64,000 nucleotides of DNA, taken from NCBI GenBank assembly GCA_914767885.1, contig CAJZBQ010000058.1, positions 817,501 through 881,500 on the forward strand. Reading direction: 5' to 3'. This stretch comes from Blepharisma stoltei (lineage: Eukaryota; Ciliophora; Heterotrichea; Heterotrichida; Blepharismidae). Of this stretch, positions 10,155-21,633 are shown piece by piece. A program made the position numbers and the translations under genes. The first letter of the stretch is position 1. The number at the start of each line of letters is the position of its first letter. The notes below the pieces were generated by a model. The model was not told where the DNA came from. It saw only the letters and a list, made by a program, of their open reading frames with translations, and did no database searches.

Positions 10155-11892
10155 TTAAAACAAAAAACTCCCTCCATGCGAATTGCGAGCAGATTTTGCA
10201 TGTATTTCGAAACTTCGCTTTTGCTTATGTACAGGCTTAACTATTTCTGTTGACTTAGGGGTTGTTGAAGCTACAGGGATCTTAGAAGCCCCATCCACAA
10301 TCCAAGGATGCCTTAAAGCTTCTTCAGCCTTAATTCTCACTGCTGGGTCCCATTCCAAGCACTTTTCAATGAAATCCTGAAACAATGCATCAGTCCCATG
10401 CAAAATTTCTTTGAGATCTCTTGAGCTTGGATATCTTCTTCTCCCTCTAGAATTTGTAGTAATTTTAGGATACCCTGAAGCGTCAAAAAACATTTTTACT
10501 CTTGTGCCTTGCTGAAGAACGTTATAAGGAGGCATTCCTTTTATAGATTTTTTCCCTTAAATTTCCTAATTGAACCCAAGCTACTTCATATTATAGGAAA
10601 TCCAAGGGAAAACCCTATACTTCCATAATGCATTGAAACTGCTCAATTTCAGACTCTCCAGCAAAGAGAGGGGAGCCTGTATAAAGTTCTACTAAAATGC
10701 AGCCGAAACTCCAAATATCAATGGCAGACGTATATGGGATCCCTAACATAATTTCAGGTGCCCTATAAAATCTGCTCTGTATATATGTATAAAGCTTTTG
10801 GTTTTCATAGCAAGATGACCCAAAATCAATGACTTTTAAGCTTGACTTATTAGAATGCTTAAGCAAAATATTTTCAGGCTTCAAGTCACAATGAATCACC
10901 CCTAGTCTGTTTGAAACCTTCAAGCACTGCAGTATTTGATATGCAAATCTCCTTATCAACGGCAGACTAAGCCCTTGAAAGTTATTGCTTTTAAGAAAAT
11001 CATACAAATTTATGCTTAAAAGCTCAAAGGAAATGCACAAATGGTTTCTAAAAACAAAATGGTCCTTTATGTGGACTATATTGTATCGGTCTTGGGCATC
11101 ATACTCTTTCAGAGATTTTAAGATTTTTACTTCAACAGCGCCTTGCTGGTGAAATCTCGTTTTATTTCGGATGATTTTTAAAGCGACAAATTCTCTCACC
11201 TTGTGGTCATATGCTTTGAAAACTTGTCCAAATGATCCTTTGCCAAGTTGCTGACTTATTTCATATCTATAGCAAATATGCTCCCCAATCGTAAACTTAT
11301 AGTCCCCTCTTTCATCATCAAACCCATGGTTCGGACCTACCCCGCTACTCGATTTTTCTTCATGTTTTCCAATATAATAGATTACATTGTAATCTAAAAT
11401 CTCCCCTTGCTCTCAATCATTTAAATATGATTTAAACTGTTTTAACACAGAAATCCCTGAAAGCGGCAATTTTAATTCGTTTGGGGAGTCTGAGATATTT
11501 TCTTTCATTTTCTTCTGAGTGCTATTCATAATTTTTGAAATATTTTTGGGGGTTTGGTTAAGTAATTTAGGAGCCAAAATTGAAGAATTTGAAAAATTTG
11601 ATTCTTCTTGGGAAATGAGCGTAGTGTTTTGGCTTGAATTTTTGCTGCTGGGGAGTATAGATCTAGAAGTTGAATGCTGGTTTATTCAGCCATTTGTGGA
11701 GGATAAGAACTTTCCTATTGGAAGTGTTGGGACTACTCTTGAAGATTTAGGTGTTTTTTGAATAATAAGAGAATGATTTTCTTGGACCAATTTAGGTGGA
11801 TTAGGAGTAATTTCTTGTTTTTTAGATACGCTTGGGATTCTTGATCCTTTTCTTTCGTCGTCAAGCCTCAGTTGAAGCTTATACTTATTCAT
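10155..11892 (-). CDS. DYRK-family protein kinase
   Basis: 554 codons after removing a 76-bp IES (10542-10617). A low-complexity N-terminal tail of about 190 residues precedes the kinase domain. Visible motifs: glycine loop LGKGSFGQVFKA, VAIK-type Lys in FVALKII, catalytic loop VIHCDLKPENILL, DFG in IDFGSSCY, and the activation loop YTYIQSRFYRAPEI with the YxY that DYRKs autophosphorylate. The domain ends with HPWIVDG. Dual-specificity Ser/Thr kinase acting on cytosolic or nuclear substrates. The CMEV/GMPPYN junction typical of DYRKs is restored only when the IES is cut out. Confidence 0.9.
10542..10617. other. IES, 76 bp, TA-bounded
   Basis: Lies between CIMEV and KGMPPYN of the kinase. Cutting TA(10542) to TA(10618) leaves GAA GTA AAA GGA ATG in frame. 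The ends are inverted-repeat-like (TATAGGGTTTTCCC versus TATAGATTTTTTCCC). Confidence 0.85.
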
Positions 11893-11987
11893 ATTTAAAA
11901 ATGCTGAAAAAGTTAACGATATCTAACTGATATTAATTTTGGCATTTTGAGAAGAAAACAGGCTAGATTAAGAAATTAAATTAAAAA

Positions 11988-13228
11988 TTAGGTAGATCTG
12001 CTTATAATTTTGAAGAAATATTCACATTCAAGGATTCCGTCTTCAGGTATGTCAGTACAGTGAACTGCGTTTTGGACCTTATTTATACCGAATTGCGATC
12101 TAATTGATTTCGGCCTTAGACGTTTGGCGACTTCTGGGTCTGCTGGGCCACATAGTTCTCTGAAGCTTTCTACTACATTTTCTTGTCTGATTTCCATAGC
12201 TATACAAGGACCTGATATAAATTCATCTACAAGACTTCCATATTCAGGTAAAACGTCTTTATAAACCTCTAAAAATTCTTCTGTAGTCTGTTTATCAAGC
12301 TTAAACATTTGTAAAGCTGAAATTTCAAAGCCTTCAGAAAGAATTATATCAATAATTTTACCTGCGTTATTTATAGCATGGGGTTTTATAATACAGCAAG
12401 CACAGTCACTAAGCACTGCAGGGTTTCCTTTCAAGCCAAAAAAAAAGCTAATTTCTGTTATTGCACTAGAAGGGGAGTCACTTCCGTGCACTGCGTTATG
12501 GGTTCCTTCAGTTCCAAAAACAGCCCGCAAGCTTCGTGGTGCATCAATTCTGGCTGTATTAGGATTTGTAGGGCCTATTAATTCTCGTCATATTGCTACA
12601 GCATTTTCTGCGATCAATTCCATGCCAACTACGACATCACTGGATATGAAATTGACTAGATCATCGAAAAATGGTTTACCTTGATGTTCAGAGTAGAATT
12701 GAACTGCATCATTTAAGGTAAAACGGATCATTTTCATAGAATTTATTGTAAGCCCAGCTTGGATTATAGAATCAATAACTCTGCCTATGTGAGTATAGCA
12801 GTCTGGCTTGATCATTGCAAAAGTTTTGCCTCTTTGGGATTCAAAATATGACCTAGTGAAGATGTCAGCGTATTCAGCTACTTTAAGTTGTCTGGCATAA
12901 ATATATCATTTTGAGGAAATATAGAGATTTTTATAGAGAATAAGCCAATTTTGAAATAGATATAGGAGATGCTTATGATTATAGCTGGCATTATGATGCA
13001 AGGGATCATAGTAACAGTTGAACCAATGAATAAATCATTTAATGATAAACTGGGGTATTGGCAGCGCTTTAAGAAAATACGATGATTTTTAATGTCATAC
13101 TAAGTTTGCAATACCATTTCAATTGTGCTGTTTGCGTAAAAATAAGTAAGCTGATATTTGCGAGTGAGAGAAGCCTGCTGGTCAAAAAAGTCTACTATGA
13201 AGACAAACTGATCTTCTGGATTTGCCAT
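11988..13228 (-). CDS. NME7: nucleoside diphosphate kinase 7 homologue
   Basis: 373 codons after removing one 15-nt intron and one 107-bp IES, close to the usual length of about 376. Start ATG 13226-13228 (MANPEDQFVFIVDF). A DM10 domain (residues about 1-90) is followed by two NDPK domains: the first begins KTFAMIKPDCY with NAVHGSD, the second begins CCIIKPHA with NAVHCTD, so both phospho-His motifs NxxH are kept. In other eukaryotes NME7 is a ciliary and gamma-tubulin-ring-complex component, fitting a ciliate. The conserved Trp before RELIGP is TGA. Confidence 0.95.
12902..13008. other. IES, 107 bp, TA-bounded
   Basis: Separates the end of the DM10 domain (LFIGSTVT) from IYARQLKVAEYAD. Cutting between TA 12902 and TA 13009 gives GTT ACT ATT TAT GCC in frame and matches the NME7 family here. 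Confidence 0.8.
13100..13114 (-). other. 15-nt intron in NME7
   Basis: GTATTGCAAACTTAG on the minus strand. It carries an in-frame TAG; removing it joins TIEM to YDIKNHR exactly where the NME7 DM10 domain expects continuity. Exactly 15-nt GT-AG introns are characteristic of heterotrich ciliates. Confidence 0.93.
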
Positions 13229-13573
13229 ATAAATATGCAAACTTCTTTAAAATTGCATGGAGTAGTTTTAATATTTTAGATAATAAAAATCTAATTTGGT
13301 TTTATTGTAATTATTCTAGCATCAGGGCATTTATTAATTCAGTGCAAACCTCAGCTAAGCTTTGAGCTTTTGAGAAAATAGCGTTAAGAAGATTCCTATG
13401 CGAAAATTATAAATTATTTGGTTGTATATGATAACAAAATATTAAAGAAATTTATCAGCATTGAGGATATTGAGAAATAAATTATATATAAAAAATAGCA
13501 TCATATTAAATATAGTGCATGCTCTTTAAAGCACGTATATTATATCTAATTAGAATATTTTAAAGATTTTAAT

Positions 13574-13917
13574 TAAGGACCCCCCCTCATTTGTCCAAAT
13601 TTTCTAGTCTTTTATCATTTGTCCATTTTTCTAGTTTTTTTTTATAGGAAAAAACAATTGTTTTAGGACCTCATTTGTCCAATTTTCTAATCAAAATTTT
13701 TTGATAGAGAAAAAAAATTTCAGGACCTCAATTGTCTCATTTTCTAGTTTTTTTTAAAGTAAAAAACTAGAATTTTAGGGCATTCTAAAAAATGCAAAAA
13801 AGACTAGAAAGTTGGACAAATCATTTTTGACTAGATTTTGGGACAAATGAGGTCCTGAAAAAAAAAATTCTTATAAAAAAAGACTAGAAAATTCGACAAA
13901 TGAGGGGGGGGGGTCCT
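13574..13917. mobile_element. MITE family 2 (CCCTCATTTGTCC ends)
   Basis: 344-bp element between NME7 and the next gene, flanked by TA. Ends are AAGGACCCCCCCTCATTTGT and its complement. Internal copies of the TCATTTGTCC motif recur with TTTTCTAG spacers in both orientations. No coding potential. Confidence 0.8.
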
Positions 13918-14028
13918 TAGATATTTAGTAAATAAACTCATGTCATGTCTGTCTTTCTTGTGTATACAAGATATTTGATATAAAATAAAATTAATAAAAA
14001 CCTATAGGATTTTTCAATTTCATAGAAA

Positions 14029-14709
14029 ATGGAAAAGAGAATTAGCTTGAGCCTGAATTTCTTCCCAACTGAGTTTGAAGATGTATTTTATATGTCAAGA
14101 AAAGTTCCAAATTTAAAAGCTTTACCGAAATATCTCTATTTAGCATGATTTGAGTACTTGATATTTTATTTTCCAGAAAGAGTTGAAAATACAATTAATA
14201 TCCTCAATTCTCACCAATATTCTTGAATAAATCTAATCCAAAATATTCTTTTAACTCGCGACTGTAATAAATTGGATAACTTGAGCGCTAGGCAAGACTT
14301 CTTCGATTCATTAAGATCTTATTATTTTTTAAAAAACAAAACAACCTCTGATCTGCTTTTAAGTTTATCTAAATTATTCAAGCTTAAAATTATCAAAATT
14401 AGACAAAATCAAAACTTGATAATTTCTATATATGGAAATCCTTCGTGGTCTAGCTTATTTTTATTTGTTGATCGTAATACAAACTATTCAATATTATACC
14501 CATTTTATGATAAAATTGATTTTCTTAATAATTGAATTGATAGGTTTCCAAGTAACTATCCAGGAATGATTGAATGTGTTTGCTTAAAAAATCATAATCT
14601 TTGTAAATGCAGTCAATTGATTCGATCTCTTTCAAACGGGTTCAGGTTCAATGATACTGCCTTTTTGATAGTGTGCATTTCATCGAAGTACTTTTGGTCG
14701 AAATTTAAA
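14029..14709 (+). CDS. hypothetical protein, first part of a possibly split gene
   Basis: Starting MEKRISLSLNFF, the frame is open (with TGA as Trp) into a TIR-bounded insert at 14669, where it meets TAG at 14707. The part before the insert, about 213 residues, has no recognisable domain; it ends with a Cys-containing CVCLKNHNLCKC stretch. It probably continued into the Cys-rich frame at 14763-15424, but the two do not join in a single frame with the TA cut I see. Either a further mini-intron is missed or the locus is broken. Confidence 0.45.
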
Positions 14710-14760
14710 TAGTGTACCCATTTAGAGAAATTTAACGGTTTTATCGGTCAAATGTCTCAC
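14669..14760. mobile_element. MITE family 4, 92 bp (TAGTGTGCAT ends)
   Basis: Inverted ends GATAGTGTGCATTTCATCG and GTCAAATGTCTCACTATC with TA at both borders. A related copy occurs at about 57158-57232 inside globin-like gene D. Excision would leave the palindromic target TTTTTGATATCAAAAA. Confidence 0.7.
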
Positions 14761-14762
14761 TA

Positions 14763-15424
14763 TCAAAAATGATTTGAACAAATTTTTCCCCTAGGAGATT
14801 TGATATGGAGCCCTTTCAAGCAGCTCAGCAGTCAAAAAGAACAGTGAAGAAAGCAAGCAGGAATTTTCAATATTGCCTGCAGAAAAACAATTTCAAGAAA
14901 AATCTCCTAGAAAATATGAAGATCAAAAAGACTTACCTGATAACCAATATGCTATGCATGATCGTAAAACAAAAATACTAAATTTATCACGAAATCCAAG
15001 TAAAATGTATGAAAATCGAGTTGAAATGAATCAAATGTTAGCAAAAAATAAAAGTCCAGAAAGGCAACAAGGCTCAATAAATGAGTTGACTAAGAAAGAA
15101 TGCGGCCACGAAAAACCATTGTTTAAAAATTTTTGTGGCTGTTTATTGTGCCGATCTTGCTCTCACAATTATATTATAGAGAGAACATGCAAAATTTGTA
15201 ATGACTCTTATTTATTAAAGGATAGGAACGAAAGAGCAGACAGATTTTTGGAACTTAATAATATTAAAAAATTAGAATGCGAGATTTGCACAAAACCAAA
15301 AAACCCCTCACTTTTAATATTTCTCTTGCCAGAAATGTGTAAAGTATGCAGAAGCATACCCTGTATAAATAAACATATAGGAAAATGCAATTCATGCAAA
15401 AAATATTATGTAGAACCTTGATAA
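14763..15424 (+). CDS. Cys-rich zinc-binding-like protein, C-terminal part
   Basis: The first approximately 30 codons (frame of QKWFEQIFPLGDLIW) and the rest (frame from about 14840, LPAEKQFQ) are in different frames, so a frameshift or unrecognised intron lies near 14830-14870. The latter ends with two Cys clusters: C-G-H...C-G-C-L-L-C-R-S-C...C-K-I-C, then C-E-I-C...C-K-V-C...C...C-N-S-C-K-K, resembling RING or double zinc-ribbon modules. This suggests ubiquitin-ligase or zinc scaffold function, but Cys spacing fits no family exactly. Ends Pro-TGA(Trp)-TAA. Confidence 0.5.
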
Positions 15425-15693
15425 TAGATATTTTACAAAAGAAAATAAAATAAATAAGCACTAAACAATAATTTTTTCATATGAAAATTTTAATCGAAGC
15501 TAATAGAACTCTTTAAATATGATTTCAAGAAAATTAAAAGAGTTCAAAGAATGAGCAGATATAATAACCATTACTATTTATATAAGAGTATTTAATAACT
15601 AGTTATAATGAATTTCATATTGCAGATCCTTTTAATTGCTTGATATATGGTCTTGGTCTAGATTATCTTCAATTTATAGTTTTGCTAATCTGC

Positions 15694-16588
15694 AATCTTA
15701 GTCTTAGTTAAATTTGTAGAGTAGCTCCAGGCCAGGACCGAAGGTCCTTTTCTTCCGCCTTTTGGACGCCTCGCTTGCTTTCCTTGCCCTACTCCCAGTG
15801 TGCACCTAAGTGCCACAGGCTACCACTCACTCCCCCCCCCCCCTCCGTGAGCGAACAAAAAAATTTTGTTCGCTCACGGAGGGGGGTTAATTTTTTTTTT
15901 TTAAAAAAAATTTATATATAAATTTTATAAAAAATATTTTTTTCGAAATTTAAAAAAATCCTAATTTGCAAAAATTGGGAAGCAAATATTAATTTAATTT
16001 GCAAAATTTATGTTTTAAAACGCAATTTGTTTAAAATTAAACAGAATTAGCTCTAGATTTCATTATACTAATTATCACTTATATATCAAAATTTTTTTCC
16101 ATTAAAATTTTTTCTATTAAAAAAATTTTTGTTCACTCACGGAGGGTGGGTTTTTGGTCAAAAAATGGCGATTTTTCTAATGGTTTTGTTCGCTCACGGA
16201 GGGGGGGGGGGGAGTCAGCTCCTTCCAATCATCGATCATGGGGCTTGGTCATGCTATCCCGAAGTAGGCGGACTGGGTCACCGTGCTTCACGTCGCCAGA
16301 CTAGGGTTAGAGCTAAGGAATAACTCCTTAGTTCTTGTTGGCTCCTGCCATGCCCTCCAAATTGGCACTAGCGGTCCCTAGAGGAAAAACTCTTTTTGCC
16401 CCGTGTCCTATCGGGACGACCCTAGGATCGTCGGTGCTGGACTGGGAGGGAAGCCTAGCCGGACACAAACTACCAGTACCCATTCTAGACCTTTCCCTGG
16501 GCGGATTGGCTTCAGGCCGCAGCAAGGTCCCCAATCTCGCCTCAGTTCCGGGAGAGGACGGGTCGGTGTCGTCGCCATTTTATTTGTG
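15694..16588. mobile_element. SINE-like element with nested MITE
   Basis: GC-rich DNA flanked by an 11-bp direct repeat, TGCTAATCTGC (15683-15693 and 16589-16599). The GC-rich body (about 15711-15825 plus 16216-16580) is split by a family 1 MITE. ORFs visible here overlap on both strands and look like chance products of high GC content. Confidence 0.6.
15828..16214. mobile_element. MITE family 1, nested copy
   Basis: Ends carry C/G runs followed by CTCCGTGAGCGAACAAAA. One end has a hairpin of that motif with its complement; the other has two tandem copies separated by an AAAATGGCGATTTTTC spacer. It sits within the SINE-like element, so it inserted later. No TA duplication is obvious at this copy. 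Confidence 0.8.
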
Positions 16589-16599
16589 TGCTAATCTGC

Positions 16600-18809
16600 G
16601 ATAAATTTAAAAGTAAATAACTTCCATTAAGCTAGAGACATTTTTATGCAAAAAAATAAGAAAACAGCAGATAGATATTAAATATTGAAGAAGGCACGAC
16701 CACCATCAATACACAGAGCTGTTAAAAGATTATAAATTTTCTTAATGAAATAGAAACCTAAAGTATAGCCCAAGAAAAGCAGAAGAAGATGATTAAATAT
16801 TGCGAATAATTGTGAATAAACTTATTTAAAATTTATTAGAGTTTAAAATTGAGTAAATATAAAGTTTGCAGCTGATAATAGATTTGAATACTATTGTTAA
16901 AGAATTTTATTTGTTATTTTTCAATTATAAGCGATTATCTCATGATATGAAAGGGAAGGAATGCACTTTTAATAACTTGCTTGATTTCACAAATTATAGT
17001 TTCAAATGCACTTAGGGAATAGTCAATTTTAAAATTTTGCACAAAAATATAGATCTGAATATGCAAGATAGCAGGTAGAACATAGAAGCAAAAAATCTGG
17101 CAGCATCAAACCTTTAACAAGACAGCAGCTCATCAACATTGTCTCCAAAGCATGGACTGATGTCAAAGATGACATCATCATTAAGTCTTTCGAATTAAGT
17201 GTGTTTATGGACCTAATCATGCAAGATTTTTAAAGCGCCAGCTTAAGATTAAGCCACTAGTGACTTTATTAGCTCTTCTTTATTATTCTTTGTTCGATTA
17301 TGCTTGTCCTTATCTTAGTTTGTTAATGTTTTGCATAAGAAAATCTAAAAGTTGATCTAATAAATATAGCCCAGAGCAATTTAAATGCGTTTCTAGTCTG
17401 TAATCAGCATAAAAAGACTTTCATAAAGTTCCAGTATTTTATGCACAATCACAAAGTGATATTGCTTCTCTTTTTATCGGACTAGAAATTATCTGGCCTC
17501 TAGAATATAATCCTTATAATTTTCTCATAATCCAAAATGATTGTTATAAGAAGAAATTGATTTGCAAAAGCACTTGATCTTCCTTCATCATATAAAAACT
17601 TCATAGCATACTAAATTCACAGCGATTTTGGAGCAATTGTGGGAATTTATTAATTTTATGCTCATAAGAGCATTTTCACTATATATTTTTTCTTTGTCTT
17701 GACTTATCATTATTCCTTCCTTTATCAAGCAAGAACTTGCAACAAAATCTTTTAAAACTCTATATGAGAAAGGTTTATTTCTTATTGTGCTGCTAAAACA
17801 TTTGAAATGTAGAAATTAATATTTATATCTAATAGCTCTTGATCTCTAGCATCTTTATCATTATCGTCATCTGTATCGTCTTCAATCTTTATCTGCTTTG
17901 AATCTCTACTTAAATATTAATAGGAAACATTATTGATTTATTTGTAGATGAAAGACTTATGTGCTCAGGATTTTGAATAACTATCTCCATGAGTTCATCC
18001 GTCAAAGTCTTTCTTTGGTTTCCGAGATTGAAATTAGCATTGATTTGCAGCTATTTTTATTATATCAGCCATTTTTATTATAAGAGACACATAAAAGTAA
18101 AAATGAGAAACTATTTTTGACATAAAATTATATTTTTGGAAAAAAAATTATTCCTTCCATGAGGAACAAAAATTTTTTTGTCTGCACATGGAGAGGAGAG
18201 TGAGAAAACCCATAAAATCATATGGAAATTATATCTATAAATTAAAAAAAATACATAAAATCAATTAGCAAAAGTTTATTAATATGATATAAATTAGTGC
18301 TATTGCAAAATTGAGGACTTAGTTTGTAAGTGTTTTGCATAAGAAAATCTAAAAGTTGATCTAATAAATATAGCCCAAAGCAATTTTAATCTCTAGTCTG
18401 TATTCAGTATCAAAGACTTTCATAAATAAGCATCAGTCTAATTATGCATAAGCAATTTCTTTATATAGACTTGATTAATCTTAAAATAATTCATATTTTG
18501 CAAGTATTTAATTGATAACCTGAATATTAAAAAAAATATAGTTTATTCATATATATCAAGATTTTAAATCCAATTTTAGATCTCATTATTTCTATTTTTA
18601 CTTGATTCATTTTCCAAATTTTTATTCAATAATTTACCCAAGACTAGGCAAAGCTTACTTATTTAGCTATTCTAAACAACATTTTAATTCCACAGATTAT
18701 TCTATCACATAAATGAATATAAATATTCCAACATATTTTATTAGATTCACTTTAGTGCTGCATTCCTTTATGAAGCATGCTTAATAATTAATAAGAGCAA
18801 GGCATAAAA
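16600..18809. other. AT-rich accessory DNA with duplicated segments
   Basis: No convincing gene. A stretch of about 110 bp containing AAAATCTAAAAGTTGATCTA occurs at about 17330-17440, again at 18330-18440, and a third time at 22960-23070. At the last two it lies upstream of members of the membrane-protein family, so these are remains of duplicated gene units. A family 1 MITE relic lies at about 18139-18212. Confidence 0.5.
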
Positions 18810-18960
18810 ATGAGGGAAGAAGAATTTGATAAATCATTTCTCATCTATAGCATCGTTTTCACCTATATAGCCAGTTTTTCATCTGAATTTTTTATTCAGA
18901 TAGTCGCAATTGCAATAGTTTTAAATATTGATGAAGGCAGCCGATTAGGTAGTTTCTAAA
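18810..18960 (+). pseudogene. membrane-protein family member, truncated
   Basis: First exon of the same family as 23441 and 24850 (MREEEFDKSFLIYS, then FFIQIVAIAIVLNIDEG). The conserved GSCDKPIR is destroyed by loss of about 10 bp (GAAGGC joins directly to AGCCGATTAGG). The intron GTAGTTTCTAAATAG is still present downstream. Later exons are not found before 19150. Confidence 0.7.
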
Positions 18961-19149
18961 TAGACAAGTATGAGCAGCTGTTAATGGTTTTCTTATTGTA
19001 ATTTATTCTTTATTAATGCACTATCTATTTCTTCATCTCCTTCATTTTTCAAAGTTTATCTTTTAATGAATAATTTTGATACTTTATCTCCTATGTAAAA
19101 AAATACTCTATTAAAAAAAACCGTTTTATTTTAATTTCCAAATAAAAAT

Positions 19150-20012
19150 ATGAATCAAGTTGTGCAAGTGAAACCCAAAGGAGTTATGGGTAAATCAGCA
19201 AGCATTTATAGAATAATATTTTCTATCGTTTTTAACCTCGCTTTTGTATACAGTGAGTTGGAAGAATTTCTTAGCTGGCTTGATTTGACCAGACATAAGT
19301 AAGTATCTGATGAATTCGCATTCATCAATTAGCATGAATACACTTAGCTAATAAAATTTAGGTAATTAATAATTCAGTATAGAACTAATGAATTAAATAA
19401 TAAAATTATCATGACTCCTAAGAATGTAAAAGAAATAAAATGCTCTTTTAATAGTTTAAGTGGACTTTATATTTAATTATGGAAAATTTTTTTAGATGGT
19501 GCCATTCTTAAATTTTTATGGACTTTAAAAAATAAAAAATTTTTAACAGCTTATTTGGCAAAAATATGAGGATAAGAAATTTTGACAACCGACTATATTT
19601 TATTTAGGTGATTGCAGTCGCAATTGTTCTGGGAGCTGATGATGGCTCTTGTGATAAGCCGATAAGGTAAATTTCACATAGGAGATATCTTATTATCTGG
19701 GTAGTCGTCAACGGCGCTCGTATACCTATTTTTGTGCTTGCCTGAACCCCACAAATAAATAGAAATATCAGAGACACCTTAGTTTGCGTAATTTTTGTAC
19801 CTGGAGAATGCTTCAATTTTACGTTGATGATTGTTGGGAGTGTGTGGGAGTTTACAAGCGATAGTTGCTATGATGAATTTTACAATGGTTGGGCTATGAC
19901 TTTGGCAGTTTTGATTTTCGAGTATGTTAAGATTGGTTTAGCTTGCCTTGTGGTATGTGGTGTTAGAGTCTTTACTGGAGGGTCATTTCTAGAACTTTTT
20001 AAGAAAGGCTAG
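19150..20012 (+). CDS. small membrane protein, family member 1
   Basis: 162 codons after removing a 347-bp IES and two 15-nt introns; the arithmetic closes exactly. Four hydrophobic segments are predicted. Conserved family features: VAIVLGADDGSCDKPIR, a Trp-rich second helix, then IVGSVWEFTSDSCYDEFYNG and a last helix IFEYVKIGLACL. The paired Cys in DGSC and DSC might form a disulphide. The layout recalls tetraspan small membrane proteins, but I cannot name the family. Neighbouring copies at 18810, 23441 and 24850 mark a local tandem expansion. Confidence 0.7.
19247..19593. other. IES inside a 15-nt intron
   Basis: Cutting between TA 19247 and TA 19594 leaves GTATATTTTATTTAG, exactly 15 nt with GT...AG, between codons for Phe and Val (NLAF / VIAVAIVL). 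Without excision neither reading nor splicing works. The IES is AT-rich with no coding content. Confidence 0.75.
19667..19681 (+). other. 15-nt intron
   Basis: GTAAATTTCACATAG after GATAAGCCGATAAG, at the same place as the intron GTAGTTTCTAAATAG of its paralogues. Removing it keeps the CDKPIR-xx-LI frame open. Confidence 0.9.
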
Positions 20013-20729
20013 AATAATGTAACTAATCTGACAATACATGATAACTTAAAAACTAAAAGCATTCGTCTGAAAAGCAACCGAATATAAAAAATTAATTAGA
20101 AAAACAATTAGACTGAGCCTAAAAATCATATAGATTGAACTCTCAACAATCGATAAGATATAATTAGAATTTTGTTTTTATAATAATGATGGTTTTATTT
20201 TTATAAGTCAATCAGATAAGAAAAGATACCCAATACTGATAGTTTGTAACACCCATTAGTGGATTCTTTATTCTTCTCAAACAGTGCTCAGTGCTTGATA
20301 CAAAGAGTCAAAAGAAATAGGCCTCCATTTTGCACATCACATTACTTAAGCAATAATGAGTTCTATTGGGCTTCTCTATACCTTAAGAGAAGAGGAAATT
20401 CTAGAGCCTTTTTAAAAGACTAACTATAAGGTCATAAGCTGAGGAGCTGAAATTAGTGAAAAATCAGACATATAGAAGCAGAAAGTCTCTAATTATCTCT
20501 GTATTAGCTTAGGCCCTAAGTGGTATGCGTGAATCCATGTGATATTCGTTATTCCCAATTGTTTCACTTTGAAATTTTCCTATTTTTAATAATAGTCATA
20601 TATAAAAATCTATAGGCTTAATCCTAAATTTCAATCTGTTTAGAAGTTTTAATATTAAAAATTAAGAGTGAGCAACAAACATTGATTAATGTAAAATTGT
20701 TTTATTCTTCATGTACACCCACAAAACCC

Positions 20730-21032
20730 TAACTTCCGCCCCGCTCCGTGAGCGAACAAAACTATTAGAAAAATCCCTATGTTTTGCCCAAAAGCCCACC
20801 CTCTGTGAGTTTTACGAAAGCATTTTTAATATAATTTTTATGAAACAAAATATTTTGACATATAACGAAATCTCTACTTATTCTGTTTAATTTTAAACAG
20901 CTTGCATTTTAAAACATAGATTTTGCAAATTAAATTAATTTTTATAAATTGGAAATTTTTAAGAAAAAAAAATTAACCCCCCCTCCTAGGTGAAAAATTT
21001 TTTTTCTGTTCGTCCACAGAGTAGGAGAAAAG
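20730..21032. mobile_element. MITE family 1, degenerate copy
   Basis: Begins TAACTTCCGCCCCGCTCCGT and ends GAGTAGGAGAAAAGTA, with TA at both borders. The internal AT-rich body matches other family 1 copies (TTTGCAAATTAAATTAAT region). The right-hand end is diverged. Confidence 0.75.
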
Positions 21033-21633
21033 TAATTCTAAATTTTCTAAATTATGCACCTCATTATGCGGGAATCAAACTGAATTCTATTAAATAAAAG
21101 CATGGCTAGGCAAGGATAGAATTCTACCCATATTTGAATAAGAAGAGGCGACGCCCATAATTTGAGATTTAATTTAGAAAATAAAATACAATTTTTTACT
21201 ATCGAAATATTTATTTCGGTTTTATATAAAAATAAAAATAAATTTTTTAATTGAACTAGGTTTAATGCATTAATAGATAAAATATGGAGAACAGGAAATT
21301 ATTAAAGAAGAAACTCCAAACTAACCAAGCTTCATCAATATTATAGCATTTTATATGGTTTTAGGTTAGTTTGCTTGCTATCTGTATTTTTGAGCAGTTT
21401 AAAGGAGACCAATTAATGGTTAAAGATTCCAACAAAAGAAATGAAGCTTCGGTTACAGGAAAGAAACGAATTTGAATGAAAAGGAAGAAATTAATAGGTA
21501 AAATATTAGTATCTTATAAAAGTTCTGACTCCCCACCCCATTAGTGAGAAAAACCATTATTTTTCGGTGAAAACCTGCACTCTTTAAGCAAAAATAAAAA
21601 TTTTTCATAAAAAAAATTGATATATAAATGATA

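Noticed and set aside
16129-16604. Overlapping ORFs of 60-90 codons on both strands in GC-rich DNA
   Set aside because: They lie inside a SINE-like element and MITE ends, overlap each other on both strands and have no family resemblance; high GC simply removes stop codons.
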